Shown here: one piece after another, positions 6,918-12,146 of the stretch
How the letters are laid out: every line of letters begins with the position of its first letter
Numbering within the stretch: position 1 is the first letter of the stretch
From: Natrinema soli
GTDB taxonomy: Archaea > Halobacteriota > Halobacteria > Halobacteriales > Natrialbaceae
Assembly: GCF_028618695.1 (NCBI RefSeq)
Contig: NZ_JAQIVI010000060.1
Location: 1 to 12,146 of the forward strand
Length of the DNA stretch: 12,146 bases
Reading direction: 5' to 3'
The notes under the pieces: generated by a model
Databases searched by the model: none
Seen by the model: the letters and a program-made list of their open reading frames with translations, nothing else
Told to the model about the DNA's origin: nothing
Program-made: the position numbers and the translations under genes

Positions 6918-7291
6918 CAGACGATCTTTCGGTTGTCTTCCATCTCGAGGTACTCGATATCTTCGTCGGGTGAGACGTCTTTGTCCTCGGGGATGCGCAT
7001 CGTGATGGTCTCGTAGGTCTCGAGGTCCATGACCTGCATGTCGTTGCCGTCGACGGAGACGACTTGGCCCTGTTTGCGCTCGATGATCGGCACCCAGATC
7101 TTCGCGTCGACCGGCTGGGAGAGCGAGCGTTTCTTCCCGTCGAAGACGCCCTCGGCCTCGACGCGAGCCTTGGCGCTGCCGTGTTTGCCCGGCTTCGCCG
7201 TCGAGTAGGCGTTGATCTTACACGGCGCATCGTCGATCATGACGTAGCTCCCCTCCTGGAGTTCGCGAACTTCGGTCTGCTGTTTCGCCAT
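6917..7291 (-). CDS. eif5A: Translation initiation factor aIF5A
   Basis: 124-residue archaeal IF5A, the ribosome-binding factor that relieves stalling (notably at proline stretches). The N-terminal SH3-like domain carries the modification loop [14 protein letters not shown] (30-43); Lys36 in PGKHG is the residue converted to (deoxy)hypusine. The C-terminal OB-fold (about residues 68-124) is complete and ends NRKIV. Length is the usual one for archaea. The ATG at 7291 lies 27 bases from a TTTATG TATA box, so the mRNA should be leaderless. The stop overlaps the start of the agmatinase-like gene by one base, so both are made from one mRNA and the second is likely translated by re-initiation. Confidence 0.97.
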   Translation of the reverse strand: MAKQQTEVRELQEGSYVMIDDAPCKINAYSTAKPGKHGSAKARVEAEGVFDGKKRSLSQPVDAKIWVPIIERKQGQVVSVDGNDMQVMDLETYETITMRIPEDKDVSPDEDIEYLEMEDNRKIV

Positions 7292-7315
7292 GTCCCGGCG
7301 TAATCAACCGACGGC

Positions 7316-7329
7316 CATAAACCGTTTGG
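7316..7329 (-). promoter_or_regulatory. BRE/TATA of the aIF5A-agmatinase operon
   Basis: Minus strand reads CCAAACGGTTTATG: a purine-rich BRE (CCAAACGG) directly followed by the TATA box TTTATG (7316-7321), centred 27 bases before the ATG at 7291. Predicts a leaderless transcript. Confidence 0.7.
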
Positions 7330-7562
7330 AATGCCCGCTGGGGCGCGTACGGTGTGCTGTACTGCCGAATGTCAGTTAGTGTCACAATTCGCCGCGACTC
7401 GTTCGGGGAATCGCACGAGGAGGGATGCCAGACGGGAGGACAGCGCTGGTTCGGGTGGGCCGGCCGTCGGCTCACCGAATCGGTCGCTCCGTCCCGATCG
7501 ATCGACAATGTCAGGCGATCGTCGTGCTCGAGCCACGGTCGCGTGAACTCGCCGCAGGCGGT

Positions 7563-7580
7563 CGAAAACCCATATATTTT
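7563..7580 (+). promoter_or_regulatory. Strong BRE/TATA-like element without an obvious gene
   Basis: CGAAAACCCATATATTTT: a BRE-like CGAAAA followed by TATATATTTT, the most AT-rich spot of the gap. Read on the plus strand it predicts a transcript start near 7602, just before the repeat cluster at 7608-7672. Read on the minus strand (GAAAATATATGG) it would start near 7548, running toward aIF5A. Orientation is not decided by sequence. Confidence 0.45.
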
Positions 7581-7601
7581 CATAGGAGTGATCCCTACCG
7601 G

Positions 7602-7675
7602 AAGGATGTCCGGGTAAAAACTCACATCCAGGCTGGACCGCGGAACTCACATCCATCCAGTCCAACCCGGACTTC
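7602..7675 (+). ncRNA. Possible small RNA with a closing stem and 12-nt direct repeats
   Basis: An 8-bp perfect inverted repeat, GTCCGGGT (7608-7615) and ACCCGGAC (7665-7672), encloses two copies of AACTCACATCCA (7619-7630 and 7644-7655, 25 bases apart) and a small TCCA-GGC-TGGA hairpin (7627-7637). The predicted plus-strand transcript start falls just before the first arm. It fits no RNA family I recognise. The only ATG right after the start (7606) gives a three-codon frame, so it is not a protein gene. Speculative. Confidence 0.25.
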
Positions 7676-7814
7676 TTCGATAGACACGGACGACGAAAGT
7701 TCTACTGCCCGATTACGGCAGCAGTTGACACGATATCGGAGTCGATTGCTCCGAGCCCTCGCGTGGCTGACGGGCTCCGCTCAGTCGTTGCAGTTCACCG
7801 ACACAGGTCGATTC

Positions 7815-8888
7815 CTACCCGAATCCGAGGGGATCGGCCGGTGGCTCGAGCGGGCTCCGGGGCAACCCGTTCTCGACCGCGGGATCGTTGTACGCCCGCG
7901 GGGCGACGTCGTTGGGGCCGTCGGGGTAGCAAAGCGACGCCAGCGTCTGAATCTGCTCGCGGCCGACGCCGAGTTCGAACTGGCCGCCGCCGTACAGTCG
8001 TATATCGCGCTCCTCGCAGTGGGCGATCGTCTCGCACAGCGCCTCGAGCGAGCCGAAGCGGGAGGGTTTGATGTTCAGCCAACCGGGTTCCCACGGCAGG
8101 GCCTCGATATCCGCCAGGCCGTGAATCGGCGCGTCCCAGGAGACGCGGGAGCGAACGTCGGGATCCGCAAAGAGCGACCGCGTCTCGTCGGTCAGGTTGG
8201 GATCCTCGATGACGGCGTTCGGGAACGCCTCGAGGACGCGCTCGTACAGCGCCGGATCCGCCGGTGAGTCGACGTCGGTCCCCTCGTAGTGGCCCTTCAG
8301 ATCGAGGATGCGGACCGCATCGGTGCCGACCGTCTCCTCGATGGCCGCGACGAGATCTGCGTCCCACGCTCGGATGGGATCGAGTTTGAACTCGAGGTCG
8401 GGGACCCGCTCGCGCAACATTTCGAGCCGGTCGGTGGTCGGCGGCTCGCCGAGGCGAGTGCTGGCGACGAACCGGACGGGATCGGCGCTGCGATCCAGCA
8501 TGCTCCCGAGATCCGTCTCCGCTCGCCGGAGCGCGAGGTCCAGCGCGGCGCTCTCGAGGCCCCATCGCCGGTAGTTCCGAAACACCTCGCGGTCGGGTTC
8601 GCCGCCCGGAAAGAGATCGAGGTCCGCGAGCCGCTCGGAGAACGACCCGACGGTGTAGTCGCCGGTGAGGTCCGGAAGCCCCGTCTCCGCCAGCCGGTCG
8701 TGGTCGTCGGTTTCGTAGGTGACGTCCTCGCCGCGACCCGTGATCGTGCCACCGTCGCCCGAATCCGGCCCCGAGAGCGAGAAGACGGTCGTCACGCGAG
8801 TGAACTCGCTCGAGGTCTCGCGCTCGAGCCGCTCGCTCGCGACCGACTCGATCGTCAGCGACAGGTCGGCGATTCGATCGTAGTCCAT
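7815..8888 (-). CDS. Enolase-superfamily enzyme (muconate cycloisomerase/OSBS-like), function unknown
   Basis: 357-residue protein with the enolase-superfamily barrel. Putative Mg2+ ligands are Asp196 (RILDLKGHYEG), Glu228 (AVIEDP) and Asp252 (SWDAPIHG); Lys274 in NIKPSRFGS sits where the MLE-type C-terminal catalytic Lys is found; YGGGQFELGVG (299-309) closes the barrel. The usual KxK on the second strand reads FKLDP (Lys168, Asp170), and the usual DAN/DxN at the first ligand reads DLK, with Lys198 as a possible alternative base. These changes set it apart from o-succinylbenzoate synthase, dipeptide epimerase and muconate cycloisomerase; I recall similar uncharacterised proteins in actinobacteria and haloarchaea. 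The ATG at 8888 was chosen because the protein-like sequence begins MDYDRIADLSLT; an ATG at 8966 would add 26 residues across palindromes. It follows the asparagine-synthetase-like gene by 129 bases on the same strand. Confidence 0.85.
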   Translation of the reverse strand: MDYDRIADLSLTIESVASERLERETSSEFTRVTTVFSLSGPDSGDGGTITGRGEDVTYETDDHDRLAETGLPDLTGDYTVGSFSERLADLDLFPGGEPDREVFRNYRRWGLESAALDLALRRAETDLGSMLDRSADPVRFVASTRLGEPPTTDRLEMLRERVPDLEFKLDPIRAWDADLVAAIEETVGTDAVRILDLKGHYEGTDVDSPADPALYERVLEAFPNAVIEDPNLTDETRSLFADPDVRSRVSWDAPIHGLADIEALPWEPGWLNIKPSRFGSLEALCETIAHCEERDIRLYGGGQFELGVGREQIQTLASLCYPDGPNDVAPRAYNDPAVENGLPRSPLEPPADPLGFG

Positions 8889-8924
8889 ACGGCTCGTTCG
8901 ACCCGCTACAGAAAGAAGGTTGGC

Positions 8925-8937
8925 CGCTGTGACAGCG
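8925..8937. promoter_or_regulatory. Operator candidate CGCTGT-G-ACAGCG
   Basis: Perfect 6-bp arms around one G, 37-49 bases upstream of the enolase-superfamily gene's start, in the place of a regulator site just upstream of a TATA box (weak T-rich CCTTCTTTCT at 8910-8919 on the minus strand). Suggests this gene has its own promoter in addition to any read-through. Confidence 0.35.
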
Positions 8938-8950
8938 TCGGGAGTGGGGT

Positions 8951-8987
8951 AGCCCAGCGGCTTCACAGCTGTGGCGGCTCGAGGGCT
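8951..8987. repeat. Imperfect inverted repeat around CACAGCTGTG
   Basis: A perfect 10-bp palindrome CACAGCTGTG (8964-8973) flanked by AGC/GCT (8956-8958, 8977-8979) and AGCCC/GGGCT (8951-8955, 8983-8987). It lies 30-67 bases downstream of the asparagine-synthetase-like stop, so it could be a 3'-end hairpin of that transcript or a second regulator site for the enolase-superfamily gene. It shares the ACAGC/GCTGT core with the site at 8925-8937. Confidence 0.35.
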
Positions 8988-9017
8988 GCGGCGTGCCCCG
9001 TCTCGCCGGTCGACCGC

Positions 9018-10697
9018 TCACACCGACCCGATATCGGACCGCGGCGCGGTCGCGCGATCGGAAACCGATACGATCCGACTGTGTGGCGCGGGCTCGAGGT
9101 CGTCCGACCGCAGGACCCGATCGCGCCAGACGGCGTAGCCGGCCAGGTTCCACGCGAGTCCGGGAGAGTGATCGACGATCTCGCCCTGAATATCCGGCGC
9201 GAACTCGGGAACGTCGTAGCGGTCGAAGACCGACCCGAGGGGGCCCGACGACAGGAACCGGTCGGCTGGGAAGTTGCCGTTGCCTTTCGGCTTACTCCGG
9301 TCGTAGTCGGGATACCACTCGCCGAGCAGGTTCTTCGGGACGTGTTTGGGCTCGCCGTCGTGGACGTACCGCTCCGGCGACTCGAGGCCGAGGGCGAGTT
9401 CGGCGACCGCCTTCCCTGCAAACGGCGTGTACATCTCGCGGCCCCGCGCGAGGCCCGCCTGTCGCCAGACGGTGACGGCGTCCTCGCAGAAGAAGTCGAC
9501 CCACTGGCCGACGTGGACGTGACGGGCGTAGTCGTCGCCGGTCGCGTCGGGAACGCGATCCATCGCGTACTCGTAGCGCTCCCGCTGTCGCCGCTCGAAT
9601 TCCCGGCGACCGATCGCGTCGACGGCCGACGGTCGATCCGTGTACAGCGCGAAGCGCAGCGCCTGTCCGTCCGGATCCGACGGATGCCGGGTGAGCTTCT
9701 CGAGTTCCGACCGGTGCCGCTGAAGCTTCTCCACCACGGGCGGCGCGTACCGGAGATGGCGGGTCCGCCACACCGTCCGAGCGACTTCGAGCTGATCACT
9801 CAGACCGAAGACGGCGTCTGCGACCTGTCCGCTGACCAGCGTGTCGCTTCCGTCGTATTCGCGGTAGATGCCGTCGAACGTCGGTGTCTGGAGCTGATGG
9901 GGCGGCATCCCAAGCGCGTCGACGGCCGCCTCGAGCCGCTCGAGGTAGGACGATTCACTCATCTCGACGATCTCGCGATCGGTCTCGACGAGGTCGGCGG
10001 CGCGGTCGGCGTACTCCCGTTCGAATTCCAGTTCCGGCGTGTCGAACGAGCCGGTGACGCTCTCGGTCGGATCCGTCAGATAGGGCTCGAGAACGGTCGA
10101 GTCGACGCCGCCGGAGAGCATGAGCGACGCCTCGTCGGCGATCGGGTCACAGACCGCCGACAGCACCTCGTCGAGTCGGTCGTGTGCGTTCTCTGGCGTG
10201 AGCCCGGACTCGGGCTCGAGCGTCTCTGTCAGTTCCGTTTGCGGTGTCGTCTCGCCGGGCGTCCACGTGAGCGTCTCGCCGTGACCCAGACGGTGGATCC
10301 GCTCGACGTAGGAGTCGATCGGCGTCGTCCGATAGAGCAGGTGATCGGCCTTCGCGCGGAACGGAACTCGCCGATCGGCGGGCTCGAGACGGGCAAGCGC
10401 GTTCCGGAACAGATCGGTCAGGACGGGCTCGCCGCCCGAATCGAGACAGTAAAACACTTCGTAGGCGGACGTAATCCCGCGGTGGGCTCGGATCGTCGGC
10501 TCGTCCGCACGCGCCGAGAGGACGATGAACGTTCCTTCACCGGGGAGCGAATCGTGGCGCGTTTTGATGTCCCGAAAGTCGGCTCCGTCTTCGATCTCCG
10601 ACCGAAGCTCACGCCGATGTGTTCCACAGAGGATCCAGCGTCGCTCGCCAGAGCTAACGACCTCGGCGTTCGGATTTGCGAGCAGTACTGTCGCCAT
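9018..10697 (-). CDS. Asparagine-synthetase-like protein lacking the catalytic N-terminal Cys
   Basis: 559-residue protein with the AsnB two-domain layout. The ATP-pyrophosphatase domain is clear: SGGVDS (195-200) for pyrophosphate binding, SGQVADAVFG (289-298) at the place of AsnB's SGEGADEVFGG, YTPFAGKAVAELALGL (423-438) matching the conserved C-terminal PF(L)D helix, and KHVPKNLLGEWYP (451-463). The N-terminal region (about 1-150) looks like a decayed class II glutamine amidotransferase domain: it starts MATVLLANPN, so Cys2 is absent, and an in-frame TAG at 10722-10724 rules out a useful extension. It therefore cannot use glutamine in the normal way; it may use ammonia or, like beta-lactam synthetase and lasso cyclase, adenylate a carboxylate for amide formation with another amine. 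Substrate unknown. Followed by the enolase-superfamily gene and preceded by a 24-bp palindrome. Confidence 0.88.
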   Translation of the reverse strand: MATVLLANPNAEVVSSGERRWILCGTHRRELRSEIEDGADFRDIKTRHDSLPGEGTFIVLSARADEPTIRAHRGITSAYEVFYCLDSGGEPVLTDLFRNALARLEPADRRVPFRAKADHLLYRTTPIDSYVERIHRLGHGETLTWTPGETTPQTELTETLEPESGLTPENAHDRLDEVLSAVCDPIADEASLMLSGGVDSTVLEPYLTDPTESVTGSFDTPELEFEREYADRAADLVETDREIVEMSESSYLERLEAAVDALGMPPHQLQTPTFDGIYREYDGSDTLVSGQVADAVFGLSDQLEVARTVWRTRHLRYAPPVVEKLQRHRSELEKLTRHPSDPDGQALRFALYTDRPSAVDAIGRREFERRQRERYEYAMDRVPDATGDDYARHVHVGQWVDFFCEDAVTVWRQAGLARGREMYTPFAGKAVAELALGLESPERYVHDGEPKHVPKNLLGEWYPDYDRSKPKGNGNFPADRFLSSGPLGSVFDRYDVPEFAPDIQGEIVDHSPGLAWNLAGYAVWRDRVLRSDDLEPAPHSRIVSVSDRATAPRSDIGSV

Positions 10698-10717
10698 TAT
10701 CGTCCCAAACGGGTAGG

Positions 10718-10735
10718 GAAGCTATTGTTATGGGA
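10718..10735 (-). promoter_or_regulatory. Promoter region of the asparagine-synthetase-like gene
   Basis: Minus strand reads CCATAACAATAGC, AT-rich and centred about 27-30 bases before the ATG at 10697, as expected for a leaderless transcript. The box is not a close match to TTTAWA. It lies directly beside the 24-bp palindrome. Confidence 0.4.
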
Positions 10736-10737
10736 CG

Positions 10738-10761
10738 GATACTCCGCTCGAGCGGAGTATC
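10738..10761. promoter_or_regulatory. 24-bp perfect palindrome, operator candidate
   Basis: GATACTCCGCTC followed at once by its exact reverse complement GAGCGGAGTATC, no spacer. It is 41-64 bases upstream of the asparagine-synthetase-like start, directly upstream of the TATA/BRE region, where haloarchaeal activators bind. It could instead be a transcription-end hairpin for the upstream kinase gene, but no T-tract follows on the minus strand. Confidence 0.6.
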
Positions 10762-10768
10762 AATCGGT

Positions 10769-10843
10769 GATGAACGCTGTGGTTCCGTCCGGCGATGGAT
10801 GCTGCAGTTACGGCCGGCGATGAACGGTGCGGTTACTCCTCGC
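10769..10843. repeat. Three 25-bp tandem repeats reaching the ubiB-like stop
   Basis: Copies at 10769-10793, 10794-10818 and 10819-10843, each beginning GATG(A/G)A and sharing a core like CG-TGCGGTTACGCCGGC; the first two end in CCGGC. The third copy contains the stop codon (10833-10835) and last codons of the kinase gene, so the array looks like a duplication of the gene's 3' end that then drifted. Confidence 0.7.
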
Positions 10844-12146
10844 CGCGACGCTGGCGCAGGTTCTGTCGCGTGAACTGCGGCCGGGTGCCGATCGATGTGG
10901 GCGAGCGAAACGACCGGTAGAGCTGGATCGCGACGAGCACCGAGAAGATCGCGGCGACGATCGATCCGCGGGGTGCCTCGAGGGCGTAGAGGACGCCCAT
11001 CGAGAACAGCGACATGGTGAGCAACATGCCGTAGACCAGCCGCCTGGCGAGTTTATCGAAGACGTTCTCTTTGTCCTCGACGCCGATGCGGACGTAGAGG
11101 TCGTCGCGGTCGAGGCGGTCGAGCGCCCGCTCGGCCTTGGGCGCGAGCCGCGTGAGCGACTCGCCGGACCGGCGGAGTTGCCGGCCCGTTTCGTCGAGAT
11201 ACTGTCGGATAGACTCCTCGCGATACCCCTGCTCGGTCAGGTAGTCGGTCGCGGTCGAGATGAAGTCGAAGTCCTCGTCGAGGGTGACGCAGACACCCTC
11301 GACGACGGTCGCGACCCGGAGGACGAGCGCGAGGTTCTTCGGCAGCCGGAAGGGGAACACGTAGATCGAGTCCTCGATCTGGCCGACGATCTGATTGACG
11401 CGGTACTGCTCGACGTCCTCCCCGCGGGCGTCTTGGATCGCGATCTCCATCACCTCGGCCATCACGCCCCGATCGGCGTCCGGGCTGAGCGTCCCGATCT
11501 CGATCAGCGCGTCGAGGATCGCGTCGATATTCTGGTTGGCGACGGCGACGTAGAACTCGATGATCTTCTCCTGGACGAACGGGTCGACCCGTCCCGACAT
11601 CCCGAAGTCGTAGAGGACGATCCGGCCGTCGTCGGTCACCGCGAGGTTGCCCGGGTGCGGATCGGCGTGGAAGACCCCGTCGTCCATAATCATCTGCAGA
11701 TACGCTCGCTCGAGGTTCTCCGCGACCTCGGTTCGGTCGATCCCCTTTCGCTCGAGTGCCTCGACGTCGTTGATCTTCGTCCCCTCGATGTACTCCATCG
11801 TGAGCACGCGCGGGCCGGAGTGGCTCTCGAGCACGGCCGGGATGAGAAACCGATCGTCGCCCGCGAAATTCGACCGGATCTCGGCGAGCATCTCGGCTTC
11901 GCGCTCGTAGTCCATCTCCTCGCGAATCGTCTTCGAGAACTCCTCGGCGAGGTTCTCGAGCGAGAACGACCGGGCCTCGTCGACGAAGTACAACAGGAGC
12001 GGCAGCGACCACTTGATGACCCGCAGATCGGCCCGGACGAGGTCCTCGATGTCCGGGCGGCGGACCTTCACGGCGACGTCACGGCCGGCGTCGGCGTTGG
12101 TCTCGGCCCGTCCCTGCTCGGGCCGTTCGCTCTCGGCCTGCACTCG
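10833..12146 (-). CDS. UbiB/ABC1 (AarF) family atypical kinase, C-terminal part
   Basis: The frame enters from the right edge; 437 residues are visible and the N-terminus is missing. A GTG at 12143 is an internal Val, not a start: the visible protein opens with RVQAE, which fits the end of the family's AS(I/V)GxVxxA motif. Numbering from that Val: VAVKVRRP with Lys26, EEMDYEREAE (75-84), MEYIEGTKI (116-124), FHADPHPGN (158-166) and LYDFG (177-181, metal-binding Asp179), then two C-terminal membrane helices (about 371-388 and 393-409) and a basic tail. All ATP-site residues are intact. Family members support isoprenoid-quinone synthesis and lipid homeostasis through a weak ATPase/kinase activity; haloarchaea make menaquinones rather than ubiquinone, so a quinone or membrane-lipid role is possible but not shown. 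An acidic insert (residues 4-21) lies before the VAVK strand. Confidence 0.93.
   Translation of the reverse strand, partial: RVQAESERPEQGRAETNADAGRDVAVKVRRPDIEDLVRADLRVIKWSLPLLLYFVDEARSFSLENLAEEFSKTIREEMDYEREAEMLAEIRSNFAGDDRFLIPAVLESHSGPRVLTMEYIEGTKINDVEALERKGIDRTEVAENLERAYLQMIMDDGVFHADPHPGNLAVTDDGRIVLYDFGMSGRVDPFVQEKIIEFYVAVANQNIDAILDALIEIGTLSPDADRGVMAEVMEIAIQDARGEDVEQYRVNQIVGQIEDSIYVFPFRLPKNLALVLRVATVVEGVCVTLDEDFDFISTATDYLTEQGYREESIRQYLDETGRQLRRSGESLTRLAPKAERALDRLDRDDLYVRIGVEDKENVFDKLARRLVYGMLLTMSLFSMGVLYALEAPRGSIVAAIFSVLVAIQLYRSFRSPTSIGTRPQFTRQNLRQRRGEE

Larger units (their letters stand above)
7292..7814. other. 523-base gap without a convincing protein gene
   Basis: Between the aIF5A start and the stop of the enolase-superfamily gene. 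Frames open here are rich in Arg/Ser/Pro or run into the aIF5A gene and its promoter, unlike the acidic haloarchaeal proteins around them. It holds the aIF5A promoter (7316-7329), a CGATCGATCG palindrome (7495-7504), an AT-rich promoter-like element (7563-7580), the repeat cluster at 7608-7672, and two hairpins: TCGGAG-N7-CTCCGA (7736-7754) and GAGCCC-N13-GGGCTC (7753-7777). The hairpins lie behind the enolase-superfamily gene and could help end its transcript. I see no tRNA, RNase P or SRP RNA signature. Confidence 0.6.

Noticed and set aside
7354..7617. Plus-strand open frame of 87 codons (alternative start near 7369).
   Set aside because: No promoter at the right distance, basic and Ser/Arg-rich, no recognisable motif; typical spurious frame in high-GC DNA.
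7218..7625. Minus-strand open frame (internal ATG at 7580) running through the gap into the aIF5A gene.
   Set aside because: It would cross the aIF5A promoter and N-terminus in another frame, its start coincides with the TATA-like block, and its composition (Arg, Ser, Pro, His) is unlike the acidic proteins nearby.
7602..7680. tRNA or C/D-box RNA in the repeat cluster.
   Set aside because: No T-loop GGTTCRA, no anticodon arm geometry and no RTGATGA/CTGA boxes; only a possible unclassified small RNA remains.
8289..10823. 844-codon plus-strand open frame opposite the AsnB-like and enolase-superfamily genes.
   Set aside because: It is the antisense shadow of two genes with clear family motifs. 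Long antisense frames are normal in haloarchaeal GC-rich DNA.
10769..10843. CRISPR or replication-origin repeats.
   Set aside because: The 25-bp copies are contiguous with no spacers, and there is no orc1/cdc6 gene or ORB-like motif nearby.

Overview
The window reads as a piece of a haloarchaeal chromosome. GC is high, CTCGAG is very frequent, the proteins are strongly acidic (Asp/Glu-rich) and most genes have archaeal TATA boxes about 27 bases from the start codon, giving leaderless or nearly leaderless mRNAs. The archaeal initiation factor aIF5A, a Dcd-like dUTPase and a haloarchaeal-type aconitase fit this. A Natrialba/Natrinema/Haloterrigena-type organism is my guess, but genus cannot be fixed from the sequence alone.

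Layout: (1) 1-802, minus strand: the 5' part of a YdjM/DUF457-type membrane protein and the dUTPase gene dut. (2) 1074-5242, plus strand: aconitase, a luciferase-type (LLM) flavin oxidoreductase and a zinc-independent quinone oxidoreductase-type MDR enzyme. The last has two inverted repeats at its promoter. (3) 5275-5766, minus strand: an MTH1-like Nudix hydrolase, convergent with the quinone oxidoreductase gene. (4) 5905-5991: a GCTC/CACTGCG-rich repeat in the gap behind the next operon. (5) 6030-7291, minus strand: aIF5A followed by an agmatinase-like ureohydrolase. Stop and start overlap as TGATG, so the two are probably translationally coupled. (6) 7292-7814: a 523-base gap with no convincing protein gene, but with a strong AT-rich promoter-like element and a set of repeats that could be a small RNA. 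(7) 7815-10697, minus strand: an uncharacterised enolase-superfamily enzyme, preceded by an asparagine-synthetase-like protein that lacks the N-terminal catalytic cysteine. A perfect 24-bp palindrome sits just upstream of the latter. (8) 10833-12146, minus strand: the C-terminal part of a UbiB/ABC1 atypical kinase, with three 25-bp tandem repeats starting at its stop codon.

How the genes fit together: dut and the MTH1-like Nudix protein both clean the nucleotide pool but are separately transcribed. The aIF5A/agmatinase-like pair matches the haloarchaeal deoxyhypusine pathway, in which agmatine rather than spermidine is thought to be the donor. The least understood part is the right half: a cysteine-less asparagine-synthetase homologue (the type of scaffold that also forms amides in beta-lactam synthetase and lasso cyclase) next to an orphan enolase-superfamily enzyme. 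That pair is the best candidate for an undescribed pathway here, but the link is inference from adjacency only.
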